The notes: a model not told the origin generated them from the letters alone. A stretch of 45,551 nucleotides of DNA from an uncultured Clostridia bacterium (GCA_934167095.1 CAKPKE010000013.1:1-45551), one strand, 5' to 3'. Shown: positions 9,376 through 16,953, numbered from the stretch's first letter. Numbers and translations are program-made.

Positions 9376-10613
9376 TAGTTTCCTCCTATTACCATGTTAT
9401 GAGTATAGTCTAGTTTTGCTTTTGATTCGCCTTTATAAGCCTCTGTATAAACATCTGTTGCATATTTATCAATTTCAAGCATTGCCTTTAATTGCTTATT
9501 TGTTTCTTGGTCATCATATTTTTTTACAGAAGTTACAATTTTTATTTTAGGATTCATTCTTGTTATTTGAGATAACATTGCTTTTCCTTTTTTATTAAAT
9601 CCTAAAACTCTTACATAAGGTTGTGCTTTTTTTGAAGCGTTCATTAACGATTTATCTATTCCAAGTAGTGCGTACAACAAAATTCTTTGAACTCTAGTTG
9701 TTGTGTATCTTTTAGATTTTACCTTATCTATAATTTCTTCTATTGTATTACAATTATTTACCGCATTTTTTATTGTATACTCTAATCCTTCTGATACATC
9801 TGGAAGTTCTGCAATATCAAGCACGCTCATTCTTCTTAAAATATATACAATTTCTTTTTCGTAATTTTTTAGTCCTAGCACTGGCCCTAGAGAATTATAA
9901 TCTGTTGCTAAAATTTTATAGCTACTTCTTGGTATTACTTTTTGAATTTTGGTAAATTCCATATCAGCAAGCATTTTTCTAATTGCAGTACTACTTGCAA
10001 ATTCTTCTACTACATTTTCATCATTATAATTTACTTTTTTTCTCTCTATAAGCACAGGTTTTATTGGACTTTTTTGCCTTTTTAAAGCTTTTAAATATTC
10101 TATTGCAAGTATATTATTAGATTGATTTAACACATTTGCATATCTTTTTATGTCATTTAAATACATTAAAATTGCATTTTCTCTAGCCTTTGCATAAGAC
10201 AAACCTTTGTCTAATTCATGTGATAGCATACTTACATACTGCTTAGGTTCTTCATATAAGACATTTGCAATATTATTTAAAGTAGTAATATTTTTATTTT
10301 CCGCTCCAAAAGCAACATAGTCTACTATTTTTAGACTATTTAATATTTTTATAGCACCTGATGCAAAATTTTCTGCACTTGATATTGCATAAACTGTTGG
10401 AAGTTCTATTACTAGGTCTGCCCCATTTTCAAGTGCCATGCTTGCTTTTGACCATTTATTTATAATTGAAGGTTCCCCTCTTTGAGTAAAATTTCCTGAA
10501 ATTACAGCAACAACTCCATCTGCATGAGTTAACTCCTTCGCCCTTTGCATATGGTAACTATGACCATTGTGGAAAGGATTATATTCAGCTATAATTCCTA
10601 GTGTTCCGCTCAT
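9375..10613 (-). CDS. tmcAL: tRNA(Met) cytidine acetate ligase-like nucleotidyltransferase (TmcAL family)
   Basis: A 412-residue protein beginning MSGTLGIIAEYNPFHNGHSYH, with the HxGH nucleotidyltransferase motif at NPFHNGH, followed by VVAVISGNFTQRGEPSI and LVIELPTVYAISSAENFA, all typical of the YlbM/TmcAL family. The enzyme activates acetate with ATP and acetylates the wobble cytidine of elongator tRNA-Met. I place the start at 10613, after AAGGTGAG; an in-frame ATG eleven codons upstream has a weaker site. It heads the leftward run to spoIIM and is divergent from rnhA. Confidence 0.9.
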   Translation of the reverse strand: MSGTLGIIAEYNPFHNGHSYHMQRAKELTHADGVVAVISGNFTQRGEPSIINKWSKASMALENGADLVIELPTVYAISSAENFASGAIKILNSLKIVDYVAFGAENKNITTLNNIANVLYEEPKQYVSMLSHELDKGLSYAKARENAILMYLNDIKRYANVLNQSNNILAIEYLKALKRQKSPIKPVLIERKKVNYNDENVVEEFASSTAIRKMLADMEFTKIQKVIPRSSYKILATDYNSLGPVLGLKNYEKEIVYILRRMSVLDIAELPDVSEGLEYTIKNAVNNCNTIEEIIDKVKSKRYTTTRVQRILLYALLGIDKSLMNASKKAQPYVRVLGFNKKGKAMLSQITRMNPKIKIVTSVKKYDDQETNKQLKAMLEIDKYATDVYTEAYKGESKAKLDYTHNMVIGGN

Positions 10614-10725
10614 TTTACTCACCTTCTTCTTACTTATTTCGTTCAAATAATATCACAAAATTACTTTATTTACAATAATTATTATGATATAATGCAAAAA
10701 AATAAATTAATAGAGGTTTTTAAGT

Positions 10726-11160
10726 ATGGAAGAAATCACATTATACACTGATGGTGCATGTTCTGGCAATCCAGGTCCTGGTGGCTGGGGCTCAATATTA
10801 ATATTAGGCGAAAACAGAAAAGAAATTTCTGGTGGTAGCAAAGATACTACTAACAACATTATGGAACTTACAGCTGTTATTGAAGGTTTAAAAATGTTAA
10901 AAAGACCTTGCAAAGTTCAGGTTTACAGTGACAGTGCTTATGTTGTTAATGGTTTTAACCAAAAATGGATTTATGGCTGGATGAAGAAAAATTGGAAAAA
11001 TGCCAGCGGTGAACCTGTAAAAAATAAGGAGCTTTGGCAAGAACTTTATAATCTTACCCAAATTCATGAAGTTACTTTTAATAAAGTAAAAGGTCATGCT
11101 GATAATGAACTAAATAATCGTTGTGATGAACTTGCACGAATGGAAAGAGATAAGTTTTAA
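10726..11160 (+). CDS. rnhA: ribonuclease HI
   Basis: A 144-residue type 1 RNase H. Catalytic residues are visible: Asp9 in LYTDGACSGNPGPGGWG, Glu47 in MELTAVIEG, Asp69 in VYSDSAYV, His124 in VKGHADNELNN and Asp134 in RCDELA. It degrades RNA in RNA-DNA hybrids such as primers and R-loops. The full basic handle is present (WIYGWMKKNWKNASGEPVKN). An AGAGG site precedes the ATG, and a terminator overlaps the stop codon. It is transcribed divergently from tmcAL. Confidence 0.96.
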   Translation: MEEITLYTDGACSGNPGPGGWGSILILGENRKEISGGSKDTTNNIMELTAVIEGLKMLKRPCKVQVYSDSAYVVNGFNQKWIYGWMKKNWKNASGEPVKNKELWQELYNLTQIHEVTFNKVKGHADNELNNRCDELARMERDKF

Positions 11161-11181
11161 ATAACTTATCTTTACTTTTTT
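11149..11181 (+). terminator. rnhA terminator
   Basis: GATAAGTT (11149-11156) pairs with AACTTATC (11163-11170); the stem includes the end of rnhA and is followed by a T-rich run (11171-11181). Confidence 0.7.
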
Positions 11182-11282
11182 ATGTAAATATGATATATTA
11201 TTGTTGTGTTTACAATATTTGTAGCACCTTTGAATTATTACTATTTCAGAGGTGCAAGCCTCTGGAATAATGAAAGGAGGCT
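11171..11282 (+). promoter_or_regulatory. promoter and switch-like leader of the 70-residue gene
   Basis: A promoter-like pair TTTACT (11171-11176), 17-nt spacer and TATATT (11194-11199) leads into a structured leader. Stem A is 11 bp with one G-U pair (11224-11234 with 11245-11255). Stem B, AGCCTC (11257-11262) with GAGGCT (11277-11282), covers the AAAGGAGG ribosome site. A third stem, CAGAGG (11247-11252) with CCTCTG (11259-11264), shares bases with both and would free the ribosome site. The mutually exclusive pairings suggest translational control, but no known riboswitch class was recognised. Confidence 0.5.
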
Positions 11283-11289
11283 ATTGAAA

Positions 11290-11502
11290 ATGGATTACAA
11301 TGATTTATCGCCTGAGGCCAAGAAAGTTGCAGATATCATTACCCAAACAGTAGGTCCTGCCAACAAAAGCGCTATGTCCTCCAATATGTATAAATACCTC
11401 ATTGACCGTTTTTATACTATTGTAACTGAGCATAAGCTTTCTCCGAAAGACCGTTTCGCCGTTGGCGATTGGTTTGAATCTCAGTATGGCGTTCGTTTGT
11501 AA
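11290..11502 (+). CDS. hypothetical protein, 70 residues, leader-controlled
   Basis: Small soluble protein (MDYNDLSPEAKKVADIIT... ending WFESQYGVRL), probably all-helical; no family recognised. The ATG at 11290 follows AAAGGAGG with 9 nt spacing; an upstream in-frame ATG at 11206 would be translated through the structured leader and is less likely. Codon choice is visibly richer in G and C (GAG GCC AAG, ATC, ACC, GCC AAC, CTC) than in the neighbouring genes, which suggests recent acquisition or high expression. It is monocistronic, followed by a terminator-like repeat at 11520-11560. Confidence 0.7.
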   Translation: MDYNDLSPEAKKVADIITQTVGPANKSAMSSNMYKYLIDRFYTIVTEHKLSPKDRFAVGDWFESQYGVRL

Positions 11503-11519
11503 TTATCCATTTAAGCCAC

Positions 11520-11560
11520 AAAAATCCCTCCCACCATAAACTGGCGAGAGAGATTTTTTT
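11520..11560 (+). terminator. imperfect terminator after the 70-residue gene
   Basis: An AAAATCCCTCCC arm faces a GCGAGAGAGATTTT arm with a few mismatches and a small CCA/TGG hairpin at the tip. A run of seven T follows on the plus strand. Confidence 0.55.
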
Positions 11561-11728
11561 AGTTCATTTACAATATCTACACTTAATTTTTTATTTATTC
11601 TCTCTTGGACTATTTTGGTGCGAAAACGAGACACGTTTGCGAAAAATATATTCAAGTTCTCACACCTAATATTTATCGATTTATTTTTATATAATTTATC
11701 ACATATTTAAAATTATACAATAGTTAAT

Positions 11729-12187
11729 TTAATTTTTTCTAAATATATTTAATAATTTATCCAATATTTTATGATGCCATTTTTGTTCTTTATATTCAAT
11801 TAGTTCTTTATGCTCTATTTTTACAGTATCAACTACATTTTTTTCAACTTTATTCTTAAAAAGATTATCTGGATTGTATTTCCTTCTCATTTCTTTTTGA
11901 AATTTCAACTCATTTTTAGTTAAATGACTTTTAAATTTTTCTTTTTGTTCATCTGTAATACACCAATAATTTAAACATATCATCGCAATTATCCCTCTAG
12001 CCTCTTCTGATATATTTAGCTCTTTTAAGGGTTTGGTATAATCAAAATCACATTCATAATTTTTTGAACTATTATCACTAAGAAATTTTATAAATTTACT
12101 AGGTATTTTATTCAAATCATCTTGATTAATTCCCTTTAAGTATCGAAGTGTTTCACACATTGCAATACTATATTTTTCATTTACCAT
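11729..12187 (-). CDS. hypothetical protein, 152 residues (second gene of a two-gene operon)
   Basis: Unnamed soluble protein with features I associate with an uncharacterised clostridial family: an N-terminal YSIAMCETLRYLKG segment, IPSKFIKFL, a central LNISEEARGIIAMICLNYW and a basic tail (KWHHKILDKLLNIFRKN). No catalytic motif is visible. It begins 1 bp after the stop of the 368-residue gene, with its GGAG site inside the upstream gene, so the two are tightly coupled. A two-component pair (effector plus partner) is possible, but nothing in the sequence proves it. Confidence 0.6.
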   Translation of the reverse strand: MVNEKYSIAMCETLRYLKGINQDDLNKIPSKFIKFLSDNSSKNYECDFDYTKPLKELNISEEARGIIAMICLNYWCITDEQKEKFKSHLTKNELKFQKEMRRKYNPDNLFKNKVEKNVVDTVKIEHKELIEYKEQKWHHKILDKLLNIFRKN

Positions 12188-12188
12188 T

Positions 12189-13295
12189 TCATTCTCCTAT
12201 ATCATTTTCTTCTCTACTATTTTCATCTCTATCTAAAGTTGCCTCTTTTACTATTCTTGTTGCTTTTTGTGTTGTGCTCACTTTTACTCCATCATCTTGC
12301 ATGCAATCTTCATAACCATTTTTACCTTTTTGTTTTTTTTCTTGCTCTATTATTAATCTTTTACTAGCATATTCCACAAACTCATCTAATAAGTCAAAAT
12401 ATTGGGGTCTTGAATTCATATTTTTTTTATAATCTTGATGCATATCAATTATTACATGTAACATATCAGTATATCCATCATTTGATACAATTTGTGATAT
12501 ATTTGAAGGCAAAACAGATCTATTAGGTAAACTTTGCATATTCCATCCATCTACCGTACTTGATGTTAAATCTGAATGTTTTTCGTACATAACTTCTAAG
12601 AATTTAAAATTTGATTTATCACCATCTTTAAGTCTATCAAATGCTTCTTGCTTTTTTATATCAATAGCATCTCTTGAAAAATCAACACCTTCTTTAAGAT
12701 TCAATGATAACAACGTTCGTTCAAACATCCCTTCATACATTAATGAAAATATGAATTCTTTTTTTTCTGTATTATTTTTATAATCTCTGTTAAGAAAAGA
12801 TTCATACCATTCATCAATTATTTTGCGTCTTTTTACCTCATCAACATCATTGTAAACTCCAAATTGATTTTTTTCTCCATATGTACGATGCATAATCCAT
12901 TTTGCCCAGACATCACATAAACTCAATTCATTTTCATATCCTTCTGTGAAAAAGAACATTGCATCTTTTTCTAAACCTTCTGAACGATCTCCTATTTTTG
13001 CATTAATACCATTACAAGCAATACTATCTATATGTTCTATATTTGTAAAATGAAAAAAAGCATGGTTGTTATCTAGCTCTGATAAAGTAACAACATTATT
13101 AAATGGAGAAAATTGAATAATACCATTTAAATGATTTAATGCATCACTCATTGTGTGAATTTTATTTTCTTCACAAAATTGTTCAAATTCTATATCATTC
13201 ATACCTTGAATTCTTTGCATTAATATTGAAGTTTTTTCGCTTTGTTTCAAGTTTCCCAAAATAAATATAATTTTTTCTTTATCTATATTATTCAT
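12189..13295 (-). CDS. hypothetical protein, 368 residues, possible ADP-ribosyltransferase-like N-terminal region
   Basis: Unrecognised protein. Residues about 80-130 read HAFFHFTNIEHIDSIACNGI, then a short acidic linker and AMFFFTEGYENELSLCDVW. The His-Phe-Thr plus 'IDSIxxNGI' pattern resembles the start of ADP-ribosyltransferase-like folds (as in DarT- or Tpt-type proteins), where such a HxT and a following Gly-turn bind NAD. The catalytic Glu cannot be assigned. The C-terminal third is helical and charged (VEYASKRLIIEQEKKQKGKNG). A GAGAGG site and a TATAAT element precede it. The fold suggestion is weak inference. Confidence 0.5.
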   Translation of the reverse strand: MNNIDKEKIIFILGNLKQSEKTSILMQRIQGMNDIEFEQFCEENKIHTMSDALNHLNGIIQFSPFNNVVTLSELDNNHAFFHFTNIEHIDSIACNGINAKIGDRSEGLEKDAMFFFTEGYENELSLCDVWAKWIMHRTYGEKNQFGVYNDVDEVKRRKIIDEWYESFLNRDYKNNTEKKEFIFSLMYEGMFERTLLSLNLKEGVDFSRDAIDIKKQEAFDRLKDGDKSNFKFLEVMYEKHSDLTSSTVDGWNMQSLPNRSVLPSNISQIVSNDGYTDMLHVIIDMHQDYKKNMNSRPQYFDLLDEFVEYASKRLIIEQEKKQKGKNGYEDCMQDDGVKVSTTQKATRIVKEATLDRDENSREENDIGE

Positions 13296-13458
13296 ACAAT
13301 TACCTCTCAGACAAATTTATTATATATCTTTTACATTTTTTTGTAAATAATATCAAATATAACTCTTAATACGAATTAATATACTTTTATATATATTCTC
13401 AAACATCAGTTATCATTTTTTAACATTATTTCATATATTAAATTAATCAAATATATGA

Positions 13459-13490
13459 AAAGAGCATTCTTCAGAAGAAAAATGCTCTTT
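13459..13490 (-). terminator. terminator of the 77-codon membrane ORF
   Basis: A ten-base arm AAAGAGCATT (13459-13468) pairs perfectly with AATGCTCTTT (13481-13490). The minus strand continues with a TTTTC stretch. A 16-bp motif next to it recurs at 121-136. Confidence 0.65.
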
Positions 13491-13538
13491 AGTTGTTAAA
13501 TTATAGAGCCTCTACAACTGCACAACCAATTTCTATAA

Positions 13539-13772
13539 CTACATTGCACCTAAAACACTTATTACCAAAAAGACGGGTAACGAAATTAAAACACTTATTG
13601 CAAAAAGAACGAGTAGTGAAATTAGGATAAACATAATCACCCGTAGTGATAAATTTTCCGTATCCCCGTTGCATTCGCATTTTATAATATACAGCCTGAT
13701 ACTTGGAAGCGCAAAAAAAATTGAATAAAATACGAAAACCACATTAAGCGCCTTTGTAATTACATGTAACAT
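13539..13772 (-). CDS. small membrane protein with in-frame CGG, 77 codons if read through
   Basis: Hydrophobic protein with two predicted membrane segments: about residues 8-30 (LNVVFVFYSIFFALPSIRLY) and 46-77. The second contains a 12-residue tandem duplication (ISLLVLFAISVL then ISLPVFLVISVL), matching two 36-bp DNA units at 13552-13587 and 13588-13623. A GGAGGAAGGGGAG site and a consensus promoter precede it, and it is divergent from the LysR gene. Codon 44 is CGG (13643-13641), the only in-frame CGG outside the three frameshifted genes. Skipping its C would give GGG then TGA and a 44-residue product. Composition is richer in G and C than nearby genes. Function unknown. Confidence 0.55.
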   Translation of the reverse strand: MLHVITKALNVVFVFYSIFFALPSIRLYIIKCECNGDTENLSLRVIMFILISLLVLFAISVLISLPVFLVISVLGAM

Positions 13773-13858
13773 AGAATCTCCCCTTCCTCCAAAATAATTA
13801 TTTTTTTAACCTGTCATACCTAGCTGAAAAATGAGGTTTAAACATTTTTCTTATATTT

Positions 13859-13887
13859 ATTATAATCTCTATTTGTTATTATGTAAA
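13859..13887 (-). promoter_or_regulatory. promoter of the 77-codon ORF
   Basis: On the minus strand, TTTACA (13887-13882), 17-nt spacer and TATAAT (13864-13859), leaving a leader of about 80 nt that contains an AACCT/AGGTT dyad. Confidence 0.75.
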
Positions 13888-13904
13888 ATATATATTTTTT
13901 ATGT

Positions 13905-13932
13905 TTGACATAACCAAAAGTTATGGTATAAT
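13905..13932 (+). promoter_or_regulatory. LysR-gene promoter with a T-N11-A operator in the spacer
   Basis: A perfect TTGACA (13905-13910), 16-nt spacer and perfect TATAAT (13927-13932). Between them lies the dyad ATAAC-CAAAA-GTTAT (13910-13924), which contains the T-N11-A pattern of LysR-type binding sites. This position predicts autorepression, and the site is close enough to affect the divergent promoter at 13859-13887. Confidence 0.75.
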
Positions 13933-13950
13933 TATTATAGGAGGCAAATT

Positions 13951-14796
13951 ATGAATATTAATTTAGAATATTATAAAGTATTTATTACAATAGCTAAAAA
14001 CAAAAATATTACTAAAGCTGCTAATGAATTAAATATAAGTCAACCAGCTATCAGTAAAATGCTTAAAACAATGGAAGGGCAAATTGGTAAAAAACTTTTT
14101 ATAAGAGAAAATAAAGGAGTGGCTTTATCAAAAGAGGGGATTGAACTATATAATTTAATATCAAACGAAATCCATAATATAATAAAGGCAGAAAATGTAT
14201 TTTCAAGAATTATTTCAAACAATGAAATAAAAATTGCAATACATCCTACATTCTTAAACTATTTTATTGATACAAAAAAAATAGATAATTTATTTAATAA
14301 GTATTCCAACATAAGTTTTATGGATACTTCAAATTTTGACTTATTAAATAGTCAGTTAAAAAATGGAATGATAGATTCTGCTTTTATTCTTGAGCCAACT
14401 AATTATAAATTTGACGATAGTCTTATATTTAAATCTTTAAAAACATTTCATTTATGTATAGTAAGTAATGAACCTTCAACTGAAATTTTTAATAAACCTT
14501 TAATTTTACTAGATACTAATCCTAAATATAAAAAAATTGTTCAATCAATTCAGAAAAAGTTTAAAATTGAGGAATCTAGACTAATAATTGTTAATAACTA
14601 TGATAATATATTACCATTAGTAAAAAATGGCTATGCTAAAGGTATTTTAATTAAGGAATTCGTAAATAATGAATTATACAAAAAAGAAATTTATGAAATT
14701 CCAATTGAATATCAATTACCAGATATTAATCTCGGTATACTCTATAATATAAACAATGAAAACTTAATAAATTCTCTTTTTCTAAATATATTTTAA
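13951..14796 (+). CDS. LysR-family transcriptional regulator
   Basis: A 281-residue regulator. The N-terminal winged helix-turn-helix (residues 1-60) reads NLEYYKVFITIAKNKNITKAA with NISQPAISKMLKTME and LFIRENKGVALSKEG, the standard LTTR pattern. The rest forms the shortened periplasmic-binding-protein-like effector domain. AGGAGG lies 6 nt before the ATG. Divergent from the small membrane ORF at 13539-13772, which makes that ORF the natural regulatory target. The effector cannot be predicted. Confidence 0.93.
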   Translation: MNINLEYYKVFITIAKNKNITKAANELNISQPAISKMLKTMEGQIGKKLFIRENKGVALSKEGIELYNLISNEIHNIIKAENVFSRIISNNEIKIAIHPTFLNYFIDTKKIDNLFNKYSNISFMDTSNFDLLNSQLKNGMIDSAFILEPTNYKFDDSLIFKSLKTFHLCIVSNEPSTEIFNKPLILLDTNPKYKKIVQSIQKKFKIEESRLIIVNNYDNILPLVKNGYAKGILIKEFVNNELYKKEIYEIPIEYQLPDINLGILYNINNENLINSLFLNIF

Positions 14797-14807
14797 CAAA
14801 GAAAATA

Positions 14808-14850
14808 AATAGCTTATATCAATCTTTATATTTTATTGATATAAGCTATT
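14808..14850. terminator. bidirectional hairpin between the LysR gene and dinD
   Basis: A perfect 16-bp stem, AATAGCTTATATCAAT (14808-14823) with its complement at 14835-14850 and an 11-nt loop, lying between two convergent stop codons. T-rich sequence flanks both sides. Confidence 0.75.
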
Positions 14851-14862
14851 AATTTATATATG

Positions 14863-15687
14863 TTATTTTTCCTTTAACATCTTTTTATTTTCTTTTTCAA
14901 GTTGTTTTAAGCTCTTTTCTGGTGTTGGTAAGTCTTCTGGCATAGTTCCATCTGCTTGTTTAATAGCATTTCTAACAATTTTCCCTATTTTATTATGAGT
15001 TTTACACGCTTCTCCTTCTGTTTGAATGTTATCTTTTTTTAGTTTTTCCTCAGTTTGTGATATCCTGAATAAATTTGCAATTAATTCCGTACTTCCCATA
15101 TTATCTAGAATATCTTCTCTATATCTTAATCCTTTTCTCTTTGCAATAGCATCTGCTGTTTCTCCATTATACAAACCTTTATATCCTGCATTATGAAATT
15201 TATCAAAATTTTTAACTCCTGCATTTTTAGCTGCTTGATTTAATGAATAATTTCCTTTTCTTGTTAAATCTCTTTGGTAAAATCTCTTTTCATCTTCAGT
15301 TAACATACTGTATTCTTTTGCAGTAATTTCTTGTTTTCTTGTTTGTACTGCAAAATAAGTTTGAGCAAGTGCAATAACTTTCTTTCTTGGATCCCCATTT
15401 TGAGCTATAATGTAGCAAGCATATCTAGTTAATTTATAGTCTTTGACCTCTTTTTTAGCTCCAGAGCCTATTTGAACCATTTTACTGACGTCAGTAAAAT
15501 GGTCAATCACAGCAAAACCTGACTTTTCACAAGATATCTTAGCTTTTTCAATTATTTTTTCAAAATTTTGCCATTTACTATATTCTAGTATAGTCATAAT
15601 TTCTCTCGCATACCAAAATTCCATATTGTTCTCATCAATATGCTTAATGCTTTCAAAAGTTTGATTTTCTTTTTTTATGTTTTTCAT
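14863..15687 (-). CDS. dinD: DNA-damage-inducible protein D (DinD)
   Basis: A 274-residue DinD-family protein. The N-terminal BRO/DinD-type region (FESIKHIDENNMEFWYARE then ILEYSKWQNFEKII) and the KLTRYACYIIAQNGDPRK motif are characteristic. The C-terminal part contains GYKGLYNGETADAIAKRKG and a charged tail. In E. coli DinD inhibits RecA filament activity and is under LexA control. I prefer ATG 15687 (9 nt after GGAG); in-frame ATGs at 15702, 15696 and 15693 also exist. The promoter carries an SOS-box-like dyad. It is convergent with the LysR gene. Confidence 0.88.
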   Translation of the reverse strand: MKNIKKENQTFESIKHIDENNMEFWYAREIMTILEYSKWQNFEKIIEKAKISCEKSGFAVIDHFTDVSKMVQIGSGAKKEVKDYKLTRYACYIIAQNGDPRKKVIALAQTYFAVQTRKQEITAKEYSMLTEDEKRFYQRDLTRKGNYSLNQAAKNAGVKNFDKFHNAGYKGLYNGETADAIAKRKGLRYREDILDNMGSTELIANLFRISQTEEKLKKDNIQTEGEACKTHNKIGKIVRNAIKQADGTMPEDLPTPEKSLKQLEKENKKMLKEK

Positions 15688-15717
15688 TGACATCATCTCC
15701 ATTCAAATTTTACAGCT

Positions 15718-15746
15718 ATTATAAAACAGTTGTTTGTATTTGTCAA
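15718..15746 (-). promoter_or_regulatory. dinD promoter with LexA-box-like dyad
   Basis: Minus strand: TTGACA (15746-15741), 17-nt spacer and TATAAT (15723-15718), all consensus. Inside the spacer is the perfect dyad AAAC-N4-GTTT (15724-15735), close to the Gram-positive LexA box (GAAC-N4-GTTC). It would let LexA block RNA polymerase until DNA damage. Confidence 0.7.
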
Positions 15747-15798
15747 TTGTTTTTTATATCTTTTATACACTATTTATCAATACAACTATAAAAGAAAA

Positions 15799-15831
15799 CA
15801 AAAAATACGAACCGACAAATCGATTCATATT
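15799..15831 (-). terminator. tmRNA terminator
   Basis: A 12-bp stem with two G-U pairs (15804-15815 with 15820-15831) and a 4-nt loop, followed on the minus strand by six T. A smaller GAGTT/AACTC hairpin lies between it and the tmRNA 3' end. Confidence 0.75.
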
Positions 15832-15891
15832 TTCTGTTTTCCAAATCTCACTATTTTCAATATTTTGAAAGAGTTCGACGAAAACTCGCTT

Positions 15892-16253
15892 TGGTGGAGG
15901 TGAGGAGAGTCGAACTCCTGTCCAATACTTCTTCCATATACATTTCTCCGAGTGCAGTTTGTTATTTTTTATTCCTGCAAAAGTTCATTAACAAACAAAC
16001 GAAAATTTACAGTAGCCATTTAAAATACCTATTAAGCAAATAGCTTACTTAACTTTGTTATCCTACTAAACTTACGCCTTTATTATGACCGTAGGCCTTC
16101 AAAATAAAGACGAGCCACCAAAACTAGGCAGCGTATGCTAATTCTGTATTATCAGCGTTTATATTTATTTCTGCTTTTTTATAGTGGCCAAAGCAGCCAT
16201 CCACTACTCGCTATATATACTTCTGGAATACTGTCGAAAACCAATACACCCCC
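15892..16253 (-). ncRNA. ssrA: transfer-messenger RNA
   Basis: tmRNA of 362 nt on the minus strand. The 5' end GGGGGTG pairs with CACCTCC near the 3' end, followed by discriminator A and CCA. The T-arm (GGAGTTCGACTCTCC) and the 5' GGTTTTCGACAG segment are typical. Pseudoknot 1 uses GTGG/CCAC and CTGCTTT/AAAGCAG. The resume codon is most likely GCT at 16156, 14 nt after it, giving the tag ADNTELAYAA and TAG at 16126-16124. It rescues ribosomes stalled on mRNA, which would include stalls at undecodable codons. TAGACT (16298-16293) and TATAAT (16275-16270) form a likely promoter. Confidence 0.95.
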
Positions 16254-16359
16254 AAGTTTATACATTAATATTATATACTATTTTATTCATAAAGTCTATT
16301 ATTTTTTTATAAAATCTATTGCACTTTATATTTTTTTGTGTTATTATAATTAAGCAATT

Positions 16360-16434
16360 AGGGGTATAGTGTCAATGGTAGCACATCGGTCTCCAAAACC
16401 GCCTGTGTGGGTTCGAATCCTACTACCCCTGCCA
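16360..16434 (+). tRNA. tRNA-Trp (anticodon CCA)
   Basis: Cloverleaf with acceptor AGGGGTA/TACCCCT, discriminator G and encoded CCA, T-arm GTGGGTTCGAATCCTAC and anticodon loop CTCCAAA (anticodon CCA). TGG is therefore read as Trp by a standard tRNA, and TGA serves as a stop in genes of this window. Confidence 0.95.
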
Positions 16435-16442
16435 AACAGGGG

Positions 16443-16467
16443 CTAGAAAGTAAATTTTATTTTCTAG
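16443..16467 (+). terminator. terminator after tRNA-Trp
   Basis: CTAGAAA (16443-16449) pairs with TTTCTAG (16461-16467), followed by a T-rich run. Confidence 0.65.
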
Positions 16468-16497
16468 TCTTTAATATTTTATTAAATGGAGTTTATT

Positions 16498-16953
16498 ATG
16501 GAAAAATTAAAAGCATTAATCAAAAGAGTATGTACTAAGGAAGTTATTTTTTACGCAATATTTGGTGTTTTAACAACTATTGTCAATATTGGAGTATCTG
16601 CAGTATTAAAGTCTTTCTTACATGTTGAAGGAAATATTGCAAGTACTATTGGAATAATTGTAAGTATTCTTTTTGCATATTTTACAAATAGAAAATTGGT
16701 ATTTAATTCAACAGCAGTAGGCTTCGGCGAAAACTTAGTTGAATTTGGCAAATTTATTTTAGGAAGATCTTTCACAATGGTATTTGAAATTGTTGGAGTA
16801 TTTTTCTTAAACAATGTAATACATTCATTTTACGGAGTTTTCAGTGATGACATAGCATATCTAATAAATAAATGCATAATTACAGTAATAGTAATTATAT
16901 TAAACTTCTTTATTAGTAAATTCTTCACATTTACGCACAAAAAAGAAAAATAA
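16498..16953 (+). CDS. GtrA-family membrane protein
   Basis: A 151-residue protein with four membrane helices. The start of the first (VIFYAIFGVLTTIVNIGVSA) and the central AYFTNRKLVFN motif are hallmarks of GtrA. Family members are small membrane proteins linked to polysaccharide or lipid-linked sugar transfer across the membrane; the exact substrate is unknown. ATG 16498 has GGAG 6 nt upstream; an ATG four codons earlier overlaps that site. It stands alone after tRNA-Trp. Confidence 0.9.
   Translation: MEKLKALIKRVCTKEVIFYAIFGVLTTIVNIGVSAVLKSFLHVEGNIASTIGIIVSILFAYFTNRKLVFNSTAVGFGENLVEFGKFILGRSFTMVFEIVGVFFLNNVIHSFYGVFSDDIAYLINKCIITVIVIILNFFISKFFTFTHKKEK

Noticed and set aside
16172..16174. 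GCA at this point as tmRNA resume codon (16-residue tag)
   Set aside because: It lies within the pseudoknot 1 stem; the GCT 14 nt after that stem gives a tag of ordinary length.
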